Program-made: the position numbers and the translations under genes | From: a virus | Virus record (IMG/VR): IMGVR_UViG_3300035698_005979 | Location: 1-46,831 of that record | Length of the DNA stretch: 46,831 nucleotides | Reading direction: 5' to 3' (one strand) | Shown: piece after piece, positions 8,715 to 16,319 of the stretch | Layout of the letters: the number at the start of each line of letters is the position of its first letter | How positions within the stretch are numbered: position 1 is the first letter of the stretch | Notes under the pieces: model-generated | What the model saw: only the letters and a program-made list of their open reading frames with translations | The model's database searches: none | What the model was told of the DNA's origin: nothing

Positions 8715-9686
8715 ATGGCTGCTACAACCACAGACCGAATCATTCAAGTAAAAGACAACCCTACTCCATTCAGCGAAGAGTATCCGCTGGCTGCTACTGA
8801 AGTGCTCTATGCGAGTACTTTGGCTGCCATCGACTCTGACGGTCGCCTTACGGCTGCTACCGGAAGTGGAGAGGTGGCTGCAAAGATCGTGTGGGTGCCG
8901 GAACAGGTATCTAACGCCTCCGGGCTGGACGACGCGGTTGACGGAAAGGTTCTGTCGAACATTATCGTCAAACTCGTGATTGCCGGTGCGACTGTTGCTG
9001 ACGTTGGCAAGTCGTGCTACGCCACGGATAACCAGACTGTGACCCTCACTGCTGACGGATCCGACGGATACGTTGGTACCGTTACCAAGGTAAATAGCGC
9101 CACTTCGGTTGATGTGTTTATCCCTGGAAACCTCAGTGCTGGACACCCTGTCCTGACCTCTGCACAGATCGCATTCTTGAGTGGTGTTGGTGCTGGTACA
9201 CTAACTGCCTCTAAAGCAGTTGTGGTGGACGGATCTGGCACTATCAACGAACTGGACATCGACGCTCTGTCTACCAACGGAGTTTTGATTACGGCAACTT
9301 CTGCGGAACTAAACCTCGTAGACGGCCAACTCGCCGGATTTACGATTGTTGTAGGGGCAGATGGTGGTGGAAGCGCACCAGTTACCGTACAATGTGTCGA
9401 CGCTGCTGGAGCAGACATGGCGGTTCGCTCGTCATTCTTCTGCTACCTGTCAGACGACGCGGCTGGCGACTCTGTTACCGGAACCGCTCCTGACGGTGGA
9501 GTTGCTGTGACTGCGGACGGTGTGGCAATCCCAGTGGTTGCTGGAAAAGCATTCCAGTGCATCAGTGAAGCGGACGGCGACTTCGACCTTACAATCACTG
9601 AATCTGGGACGGACTCTTGGTACTTGGTCTGCGTCCTTCCAACGGGACTCTTGGTTGTTTCCGACGAAATCGCAATGACAGCGTAA
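8715..9686 (+). CDS. Capsid decoration protein with C-terminal Ig-like extension
   Basis: 323 aa. The N-terminal ~130 residues (low Cys, Ala/Val/Thr/Gly-rich beta pattern, DNPTPFSEEYPLAATEVLYA) fit a DUF2190-like head-decoration fold, the gene usually placed just before Mu-like capsid genes. Residues about 135-210 are a linker of Ser/Ala-rich repeats (LTSAQIAFLSGV, SAELNLVDG). The last ~110 residues are beta-rich and Ig/adhesin-like. Good ribosome site (AGAGG). Likely exposed on the head surface. Confidence 0.6.
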   Translation: MAATTTDRIIQVKDNPTPFSEEYPLAATEVLYASTLAAIDSDGRLTAATGSGEVAAKIVWVPEQVSNASGLDDAVDGKVLSNIIVKLVIAGATVADVGKSCYATDNQTVTLTADGSDGYVGTVTKVNSATSVDVFIPGNLSAGHPVLTSAQIAFLSGVGAGTLTASKAVVVDGSGTINELDIDALSTNGVLITATSAELNLVDGQLAGFTIVVGADGGGSAPVTVQCVDAAGADMAVRSSFFCYLSDDAAGDSVTGTAPDGGVAVTADGVAIPVVAGKAFQCISEADGDFDLTITESGTDSWYLVCVLPTGLLVVSDEIAMTA

Positions 9687-9699
9687 ACTAGGAAGTAAA

Positions 9700-9719
9700 A
9701 TGGGGGCGCAAGCCCCCAT
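9700..9719 (+). terminator. GC-rich hairpin before the capsid gene
   Basis: A perfect 8-bp stem (ATGGGGGC/GCCCCCAT) closed by a GCAA tetraloop lies 14 bp after the decoration gene stop. There is no downstream U-run, so full termination is doubtful. It may instead be an RNA processing or stabilising hairpin that sets the level of capsid mRNA. Confidence 0.5.
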
Positions 9720-9746
9720 ATAACCACAATACAAAGGAACATAGAT

Positions 9747-10676
9747 ATGGCTACTATTAGCAGGTCAAAACTGACTGCCGTGCGAGACGAACTTCGCAAA
9801 CTGGCGATGGACTCGTTCAAGGCGTATGAGCGGTTTGGCGGACTTGAGCCACTGACGATGATGGTTCCGACGAGCGTTGCTACAGTCAACTACAAATGGC
9901 TCACCCGTATCGGTGCCGTTCGTGAGTGGATTGGTGAGCGCGAACTTGGAAATTTTGAAGCCCACGACTTCAGCATGACAGCGAGGGATTGGGAAATGTC
10001 AATTGGCATTGACCGCTACGAGTTGGCTGATGACAACTTGGGCGTGTATACCCCACAGATCCAGGCGATGTCGCAGGACGGAGCCGAGCACGCAGGGCAG
10101 ATTCTGGCCGGGTTGCTTAACGATGGATTTGCTGACCTGTGTTACGACGGTCAGTTCTTCTTCGACACGGATCACGCGAGTCGTCTGTCTACCGGACTGA
10201 CAACGAACTACAGCAACCATGGGACAGGTGCCCTGACGGAAGCGACCTTGCTTGCGGCCTTGCTGGTTCCCCGCTCGTGGAGAACGTCTGTTGGAACAGT
10301 GATGAACGTGCGTTACGACACTATCATCGTTCCTCCAGAACTGGAGACTACAGCGTTGAAACTGCGCGACCAGCCTACGTTCCTGCACTCTGGAGACACA
10401 GTGCCCGACTACAACGCCGCATACCAGCGCGTTCGCAAGATCGTCGTGAACGAGTATCTCACGAGTGCCACTGCGTGGTTCTTGGCCGACACTCGCCATG
10501 CGGGACTCAAGCCCCTTATCTTCCAAGAGCGTCAGCCTTGGTCATTTGACATGGTGACTGATCCGAACGACTCGCATGTCTTCAAGACACGTGAGTTCCT
10601 CTTCGGGATGGACGCTAGATACGATGTTGGCTACGGAATGTGGCAAACAATGTTCGGGTCAACCGGAGCAGCGTAA
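9747..10676 (+). CDS. Major capsid protein (Mu gpT-like, HK97 fold)
   Basis: 309 aa. Strong family features: AVREWIGERELGNFEAHDFS, then MSIGIDRYELADDNLGVYTP and the diagnostic LCYDGQFFFDTDHA, all as in Mu major head subunit gpT. Good ribosome site (AAGGAA). It is flanked on both sides by strong RNA hairpins, which fits high, separately tuned expression. It forms the icosahedral shell with the decoration protein and is processed with the S49 protease-scaffold. Confidence 0.9.
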   Translation: MATISRSKLTAVRDELRKLAMDSFKAYERFGGLEPLTMMVPTSVATVNYKWLTRIGAVREWIGERELGNFEAHDFSMTARDWEMSIGIDRYELADDNLGVYTPQIQAMSQDGAEHAGQILAGLLNDGFADLCYDGQFFFDTDHASRLSTGLTTNYSNHGTGALTEATLLAALLVPRSWRTSVGTVMNVRYDTIIVPPELETTALKLRDQPTFLHSGDTVPDYNAAYQRVRKIVVNEYLTSATAWFLADTRHAGLKPLIFQERQPWSFDMVTDPNDSHVFKTREFLFGMDARYDVGYGMWQTMFGSTGAA

Positions 10677-10686
10677 GATCATGGGC

Positions 10687-10708
10687 TAGGGGGTCTTCGG
10701 GTCCCCTA
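10687..10708 (+). terminator. UUCG-capped hairpin after the capsid gene
   Basis: A 9-bp stem (TAGGGGGTC/GGTCCCCTA, two G-U pairs) with a very stable TTCG loop starts 11 bp after the capsid stop. No clear T-tract follows. It is likely a partial terminator or 3' stabiliser for the capsid message. The rest of the 118-bp gap (10677-10794) has GC-rich repeats but no gene. Confidence 0.55.
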
Positions 10709-10794
10709 CCCACTTATTCCGTCCTCCCGGCGGGTCGTGAGATTCGTCTAACGCCTGTCGGGGGGATTTATTTTGGACCTTGAGGACTACTGAA

Positions 10795-11007
10795 ATGCCG
10801 ATTAAATACCTCCTAAAGCCACAGCCGATTCGTAAGAAATTCAATGGGATATGGGTGCTATCGCGCTTTATTCCAATGGAAGGAGTCGAGATGGTCCTGA
10901 ATCAGGAACAACTGGCACTGGCGAAGCAGAAGGAACGAATTGGCCTGACAATCACACGAGTAAACCCGCCCAAGACAGAGGCGAAACAAGATAAGCCAGA
11001 GGAATAA
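10795..11007 (+). CDS. Hypothetical structural-cluster protein, 70 aa
   Basis: Start set at ATG 10795 (MPIKYLLKPQ), nine bases after AGGA; an upstream ATG five codons earlier lacks a ribosome site. Short basic protein with a Lys/Glu-rich C-terminus. Small proteins in this position, between capsid and tail tube, are often connectors or capsid-stabilising proteins, but no motif proves this. Confidence 0.55.
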   Translation: MPIKYLLKPQPIRKKFNGIWVLSRFIPMEGVEMVLNQEQLALAKQKERIGLTITRVNPPKTEAKQDKPEE

Positions 11008-11010
11008 CAA

Positions 11011-11490
11011 ATGGCACTAACAGATTTCGCAAAGGCAATCGCAGAAGTGCAGGGACGGGCTGGTAACTGCTTTGTGTCTACAGACGCATCAACGTGGTAT
11101 CATCTGGGGATCATCAAGAACCTCAAGATGACCGCAGAGCCGTTGGTAACTGAAAAGGATACCGCAGGTCGCGTATTCCAGTATGGATATGATATTCAGG
11201 TTGAAGGATACCTGATGCAGTCACAATGGGACAGGTTGGCCGACATCTCGTCAGTCATGTCTGTAGCCGCAAATGGTATCTATTGCAAGTTGACTGACAG
11301 ACCTGCCGCGACTGCGGGTGCCGCTGCAGCAAATGGCATTCGGTTCGACGATGCAATCTTCCAAATGTCACCAGACGTGTCCTTTAGTGACGCCGAAAGT
11401 GGTGTTTCGTTCAACTTTGGCGGTCACGCTACCAAAAGCGCATTTGACGCATTCACTACTGCTGGTGGAACAGTCGTATTTGACCTGTAA
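11011..11490 (+). CDS. Tail tube-like protein, copy 1
   Basis: 159 aa. Close paralogue of the next gene: both start MALTDFAK and share MTAEPLVTEKDTAGRVFQYG (here) / FTAEPLVTEKDTAGRVFQYG, later the core DVSFSDAESGVSFNFGGH / EVSFSDAESGISLKFGGH, and both end GGT..FD(L/V). The beta-rich pattern and the place before the tail chaperones and tape measure fit a major tail-tube subunit. Start has GAGGA seven bases upstream. Assignment rests on synteny and fold pattern. Confidence 0.6.
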   Translation: MALTDFAKAIAEVQGRAGNCFVSTDASTWYHLGIIKNLKMTAEPLVTEKDTAGRVFQYGYDIQVEGYLMQSQWDRLADISSVMSVAANGIYCKLTDRPAATAGAAAANGIRFDDAIFQMSPDVSFSDAESGVSFNFGGHATKSAFDAFTTAGGTVVFDL

Positions 11491-11495
11491 GAATT

Positions 11496-12014
11496 ATGGC
11501 ACTAACAGATTTCGCAAAGAGTATTTCTGAAATTGTTGGGCGTGCTGGCAATATGTTCGTGTTGGACACTGTGCAGACGCCAGACTTCTGGAACCATCTT
11601 GGCATTATCAGGAATCTCAAGTTCACCGCAGAACCACTCGTAACGGAGAAGGATACGGCTGGACGTGTATTTCAGTATGGCTATGACCTCCAGGTCGAGG
11701 CCATGCTGATGCAATCGGATTGGGACATCTTTGGTGATCTCTCGTTTCTGATCGACGATGCGGGAAACGGAATCACTGTCAAGGTTACTGATCGCCCCGC
11801 AGAAGAAGGAGACTGGGTTACTTCATGGCCATCTGGTGATAAAGCCAACCTAGCAAGTGGTGTTGTGTTCGAAAACGTTATATTCAATGTAACACCTGAA
11901 GTGTCGTTCTCTGACGCAGAGAGCGGAATTTCGCTCAAGTTTGGCGGACACCTCCCCAAAGACGCATTCGACGGTTTCCTTGTTACTGGCGGCACAATCA
12001 CATTTGATGTGTAA
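11496..12014 (+). CDS. Tail tube-like protein, copy 2
   Basis: 172 aa, tandem paralogue of copy 1, beginning five bases after it. It differs mainly by an insertion in the middle (about residues 105-120, EEGDWVTSWPSGDKANLAS) and by a weaker ribosome site, which may give a lower dose. Two tube paralogues could build a mixed tube, or one could be an initiator or terminator ring. Its stop overlaps the next start as TAATG. Confidence 0.6.
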   Translation: MALTDFAKSISEIVGRAGNMFVLDTVQTPDFWNHLGIIRNLKFTAEPLVTEKDTAGRVFQYGYDLQVEAMLMQSDWDIFGDLSFLIDDAGNGITVKVTDRPAEEGDWVTSWPSGDKANLASGVVFENVIFNVTPEVSFSDAESGISLKFGGHLPKDAFDGFLVTGGTITFDV

Positions 12015-12463
12015 TGGCCTGGTATGACTTTGTATCTAAAACAAGTGTCCTGATAGACGCTGTGGAGTACACAATCCCCGCATCGTCTGTCAGGATTTCT
12101 GCTTCTCCGTATATGGGTGGTGGGGCCGCTGTATTGACAGACATTTCCGGTGAGCGATTCTCCCGCTTCAGCGAGGTCCTGTATCATTTTGACATCGAAC
12201 TGTCCAGCCCGAACGTCTCAAAAACGGCATGGCCAGATTTTCGTACATTCCTAAATGCTCTTGCATCGAACGCAACGCAGTCATTTATCCACTTCTGCCC
12301 TGTGTCTCCCTATGACGCATCGAAGTCGATTAATGTTGTTCCCGTATTCGACAAGGACATTTGGACGCTCAATTGGAAGAAGAATATCAGGAGTAGACCC
12401 CTGAGCCTGAACTTCAGTGGAAGGACTACTGCTACATCAATACCATCGTGGATGGCGGTTTAA
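12014..12463 (+). CDS. Tail-region structural protein, 149 aa
   Basis: Starts by TAATG overlap with tube copy 2, so it is translated with the tail genes. Predicted beta-rich soluble protein with MAWYDFVSKTSVLIDAVEYT at the start and SLNFSGRTTATSIPS near the end. I do not recognise the family. The position before the chaperone gene suggests a tail-tube-related or distal tail component. Confidence 0.55.
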   Translation: MAWYDFVSKTSVLIDAVEYTIPASSVRISASPYMGGGAAVLTDISGERFSRFSEVLYHFDIELSSPNVSKTAWPDFRTFLNALASNATQSFIHFCPVSPYDASKSINVVPVFDKDIWTLNWKKNIRSRPLSLNFSGRTTATSIPSWMAV

Positions 12464-12465
12464 GA

Positions 12466-12786
12466 ATGACGGACCAGAAGACGTACAACACTCAAACAAA
12501 GCAGTTCAAACTGAAACCCACGACACCACGTGTTCGGAGGGAGGTGCGCGAACTCGAAGTTAGACAACAGGCCGAACTCGACATCCCGCGCGAAGACTAT
12601 ACGTCTGCGAAGGCTTCCGAAATCAAGGACAGGCACATCGTTGAACTCTTTTGCGAGATTACCGAAGGGCCGCACGAAGAATTGGACCTCGACGAGATTG
12701 ATCTGCATTTTGCAGAGGAGGTAATCAACGATTTTTTGCCAGAACACGAGAGGATACTGAAACGGCTAATGGCCTCCTACGGATAA
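12466..12786 (+). CDS. Tail assembly chaperone (gpG-type short product)
   Basis: 106 aa, start at ATG 12466 just after the preceding stop (12461-12463). Acidic, helical C-terminal half (EITEGPHEELDLDEIDLHFA) as in gpG-type chaperones, and it sits directly before the tape measure. The zero-frame product ends at the TAA of 12784-12786. Near its 3' end lies a heptanucleotide slip site that links it to a longer product (next entry). It binds the tape measure and recruits tube subunits. Confidence 0.75.
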   Translation: MTDQKTYNTQTKQFKLKPTTPRVRREVRELEVRQQAELDIPREDYTSAKASEIKDRHIVELFCEITEGPHEELDLDEIDLHFAEEVINDFLPEHERILKRLMASYG

Positions 12787-13013
12787 CGGATTCCGGGGAT
12801 AAAGGGAAATCGAGACCCCCGATATGGGGTCCTATGCTTGAGGGCAAGTTGACGGAGGTTTGGCCAGATGCCGACATTGTCTGGATGGTAAGCCGTTTGA
12901 CAGGATATAACCCTCACGAAATGCAGATAATTATGGACACATGCACAATCGCAGAGATTGCCGCCGCCGTGTCTATACAGAAATACGACAACTCGTTCGA
13001 GCATGGGAAGTAA
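12466..13013 (+). CDS. Tail assembly chaperone fusion (gpGT-type) by -1 frameshift
   Basis: Read through T TTT TTG at 12732-12738 and then in the -1 frame, the frame stays open for 91 more codons to TAA at 13011-13013, giving about 182 aa. The extension runs ARTREDTETANGLL... then GPMLEGKLTEVWPDADIVW and ends NSFEHGK. It overlaps the tape-measure start by 11 bp. The layout is exactly that of lambda G/GT. A separate start at ATG 12834 in this frame is possible but has a poor ribosome site. Confidence 0.75.
12732..12738 (+). promoter_or_regulatory. Slippery heptamer TTTTTTG for -1 frameshifting
   Basis: In the zero frame of the chaperone gene the codons are TTT TTG preceded by T, which matches X XXY YYZ. 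Slippage by one base puts the ribosome in the frame that stays open to 13013. The zero-frame stop comes 48 bp later. Downstream sequence 12793-12830 is GC-rich (CCGGGG... GACCCCCGATATGGGGTC, a 6-bp hairpin), which may assist. Confidence 0.75.
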
Positions 13014-16000
13014 CGCTCAAAATACCGTAGAAGTCGGGTTTACCTTTGACAAGGCAAGCACCGCTGCCCTTGATCAGCAAATTTCCCAGTCACACCAGCG
13101 CTCCCTGAAAGGCATTGAGGCCCAAAAGCAGGAGACAGAAGCGCTCAAAAGGGCAAAGTTGCAGATAGAGGCCACAAATGCCAGTATAATCTCGAAGGGG
13201 ATTGACGGGGCGAAGCGAATTGAGATTAGGCGACAGCAGATTCTCAAGGTTGACAAGGCCATCCTAAAGATTAAGCAGGATGGGGTAAGGGACTCTAAGG
13301 AGTATGTGAAAATACAGGGCGCCGCGCTTACCTCCATCACCAAGCAGAAGGTACTTGTAGATAACTCCAAGAAGACAGACAAGGAGAAGAATAAGGCCCT
13401 TGACGGACAGATCAAGGCGCTCAAGGTGCTCAACAAGGAGTCTGATAAACTCCGTAAGAGCGGCGAGATTACACAGATCCAATATGACAAACTCGTTATT
13501 TCCGCTACCAGACTTGAGGCGACAATCAATAAGGCGAGGCCGAAGGTTGCGACAGGTAAAGACCCGGCGGTAAAGGTCCAAGAGGACCACCTAAAGACTG
13601 TAAAGCGGATCAATGCGGCGATCACCGAGACCTCTGCAAAGCACAGTAATATTCTGCGCGTGATGAAAGCGGAGAAGGCAGAGGCAGATGAAATACGCAT
13701 AGCCTTCCAAGTTGGCGAAGACGCTTTGGAAGAACTAAACGTCGAAGCGACCAAGTTGTACAAGACTGCCGATCTTACCGCAGCCGAGTACGAGCAGATG
13801 TCCAATGCCGTCACAAAGGGCACTACAGGGATAGCGAAGGCCGGTGGCGTTCAAAAGGCTAGTGGCGGAGCGTTCCGTAGGGGGAAGAGTGACCAGCGTG
13901 CCATGAAGCAGTGGGACGAGGGTACAATAGACGCCTTTGCTGTAAACCTTGAACTATCAAGGGTTCTCGAAGACGTTCAGTTCGGTGTAATGGGAATTGC
14001 GAACAACCTTCCGATGCTTACGCAAAGGTTGGGCAATGCTACCGCTGGCATCAAGAACGCGAGAAAGGAGGGCAAGAAGGTTCCTGGCATGTTTAGGCAG
14101 ATTGGCGCATCCATGCTGACATCTCAAGGTCTAATGCTATGGACTGCTGGTGCTGCTTCTATTGCTATGATGCTTACAACTTCAACTCCACTTACTCGCG
14201 GATTGAAGAAAATGATGGCTGCGTTCGAAGGCACTGCGGCTGAAGGCGAAAGATACCTTGACACGCTGAAGGAGATTGTAAAGAAGCAGGAGGAGGTTGC
14301 TGCAGGATTTAAGGGGATGTTTAGCCTTAAAGACGTTTCCGCAGTAGCCCTAAAGGCGGGTTTGTTGGAGGCGGCGGACATACAATTGCGTCTAAAGGAT
14401 GCACTTGAGAGCCAAGAAGCCGCAAGGAAAGGCATTCTTAACACAATAAAGTATACAACGGATCCTGATCCCGGTCTTATTAATAGACTTAAAGAGGAGA
14501 ATCGCCTCATTGAGGACACCGAAAGGACGTTGAAAAGACACGTCGATCTTGAATTAGAAATTGCCAAGGAGGTGTACAGGCGCGTAGGTATTACCAAGGC
14601 TCTTACTCATACATATGACAACATGACCCAGTTGATGAAAGATCAGCAGGGATTGAGAGAGGCGCAGTTTGAATTTGACGAGGCGACCCTTGAGACGTAT
14701 GACGACGAGTTGATCAGGATGAAACACGCAGAGGTGCTGCGGAAAAAGAGATTTGATCACACACAGGCGATCTTGGTTATCGAGGGTCAGTGGCTTACTG
14801 TCGAAAAGAATATCGCAACAGAGGCGATGCGTTCTCTTCATATAGAGATGGAGAGAGATAAACTAATCGCGGCCAGATACGCCGCCGCAAAGCAGCGTGA
14901 CATAGATCAGGAACGTGCAGAGGCTGAAATAAGAGACCCTCGTAGAAATTACGGCAAGGATAGCAAAGGTAGGATTCAGGCAAAGAGCGGCATTCCTGCT
15001 CAAATGCAAGCATTGAAAGATGCCGAAGCAATAGCAAACGCAAACCAAGAAGCACTAAAGGCGGAAAAGCATGAACTTGAAGTGAAACTAATGCTCTTGG
15101 AAGTTGCGGGTGACCTGGGAGAGCGGGATGAACTTCGTCACGAGATTCTAACAAATGAACTTGAGATACTAGAGTCACAGAACGACGCTATTGAGGCGCG
15201 TCTTTCTCTACAGGCGGCTGTAGCAGATTCGCTAAGGGAAATTGAAGAGGCCCAGAAGGAAGCGTTTGACGCCCTCCGAATCGAAATGGCAAAGGGTGAC
15301 GTGGTTGATATTACTGGTAGCACATATGATGCTATGACGGGGATCTATACGCGCAACAAGGTGGAGCGCTGGCAGATCCCCGAAGACATGCTGAAGGAAG
15401 CGGCCAAGATAGACCGTGACCTTCTGGCTCAATTCGAGAAGGACGAGAACGAGTTTAGACAAAAGCAGGAACAGGCTGCCCAATGGGAACTCAACCTCCG
15501 CAAACAAGTGGAGAATAGGGTTGATATTGTTGAGGCAGAGTACGACCAGCGCATGAAGACGGCAGATGCCTTTTACGAGCAGGGGGTAATCTCTGCACAG
15601 CGATATGCTGACGACATTGAACTTATCGAAACGCAAAGATCAGACGGGCTTAAAAAAGCAAAGTTGGCCAATGCACAAGACCTGCTACGCATCACGACTA
15701 AGGTTTTTGGCGACCTCGCGTCAATGCAAAGGGATTCTTACAAGAAGTGGGAAACCGCACGTCTACGAGACCTTGCTTCGGAGGGCAAAACGAGACAGGA
15801 AGCGACCGCTATTATACAGAGGGAGGGTGCCAAGAAGATAGCGGCTCAACAAAACCTTGCTCGTGTTATGGGGACGCTCAACGCGTTCTCAGCCGCCAGT
15901 GCTATGTTCTTGAACGTTATTAGGCTAAAGTCCAAGTTCCTTGGTCCCGTAGCCCTACCCATTGCTATTGCCGCTGCCGCTGCAACATTTGCAGCCGGGG

Positions 16001-16284
16001 TAGCCGCCGCTGGACAAAAGGCTTCTTCTATTGGTCCAAGGCCGACGTTCTCCAGAGGTGGTTCATCTGGCGCATCAAGTGGATACGGGATACAGGGTGC
16101 CGCTACAAGTAGCAATACCTCTCCAGCGTATTCATACGAGGGCGCGAGTGCCGCACTGTCACTATCGCCAGCCAATAACACCCCTACCCTAATGGTTGAG
16201 GAGGTTCACGTTACCTTCACTGACAAGATGTCGGCACAGGCTGTACAACGCGGAACAGCGTTTATCCAGCGTACCAGTAGATAA
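13003..16284 (+). CDS. Tail tape measure protein
   Basis: 1093 aa with start set at ATG 13003, 10 bp before the fusion chaperone stop; the open frame extends 15 codons further upstream inside the chaperone region. Long charged helical/coiled-coil protein with two hydrophobic stretches (around residues 375-400, MLTSQGLMLWTAGAASIAMM, and around 980-1010, PVALPIAIAAAAATFAAG), and a Gly/Ser-rich end, all typical of tape measures. At about 0.15 nm per residue it predicts a tail of roughly 160 nm. No lysozyme or peptidase motif seen. Confidence 0.88.
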   Translation: MGSNAQNTVEVGFTFDKASTAALDQQISQSHQRSLKGIEAQKQETEALKRAKLQIEATNASIISKGIDGAKRIEIRRQQILKVDKAILKIKQDGVRDSKEYVKIQGAALTSITKQKVLVDNSKKTDKEKNKALDGQIKALKVLNKESDKLRKSGEITQIQYDKLVISATRLEATINKARPKVATGKDPAVKVQEDHLKTVKRINAAITETSAKHSNILRVMKAEKAEADEIRIAFQVGEDALEELNVEATKLYKTADLTAAEYEQMSNAVTKGTTGIAKAGGVQKASGGAFRRGKSDQRAMKQWDEGTIDAFAVNLELSRVLEDVQFGVMGIANNLPMLTQRLGNATAGIKNARKEGKKVPGMFRQIGASMLTSQGLMLWTAGAASIAMMLTTSTPLTRGLKKMMAAFEGTAAEGERYLDTLKEIVKKQEEVAAGFKGMFSLKDVSAVALKAGLLEAADIQLRLKDALESQEAARKGILNTIKYTTDPDPGLINRLKEENRLIEDTERTLKRHVDLELEIAKEVYRRVGITKALTHTYDNMTQLMKDQQGLREAQFEFDEATLETYDDELIRMKHAEVLRKKRFDHTQAILVIEGQWLTVEKNIATEAMRSLHIEMERDKLIAARYAAAKQRDIDQERAEAEIRDPRRNYGKDSKGRIQAKSGIPAQMQALKDAEAIANANQEALKAEKHELEVKLMLLEVAGDLGERDELRHEILTNELEILESQNDAIEARLSLQAAVADSLREIEEAQKEAFDALRIEMAKGDVVDITGSTYDAMTGIYTRNKVERWQIPEDMLKEAAKIDRDLLAQFEKDENEFRQKQEQAAQWELNLRKQVENRVDIVEAEYDQRMKTADAFYEQGVISAQRYADDIELIETQRSDGLKKAKLANAQDLLRITTKVFGDLASMQRDSYKKWETARLRDLASEGKTRQEATAIIQREGAKKIAAQQNLARVMGTLNAFSAASAMFLNVIRLKSKFLGPVALPIAIAAAAATFAAGVAAAGQKASSIGPRPTFSRGGSSGASSGYGIQGAATSSNTSPAYSYEGASAALSLSPANNTPTLMVEEVHVTFTDKMSAQAVQRGTAFIQRTSR

Positions 16285-16319
16285 TTACGTATATTCCGGC
16301 TCCTAACCGGGGAACATGA

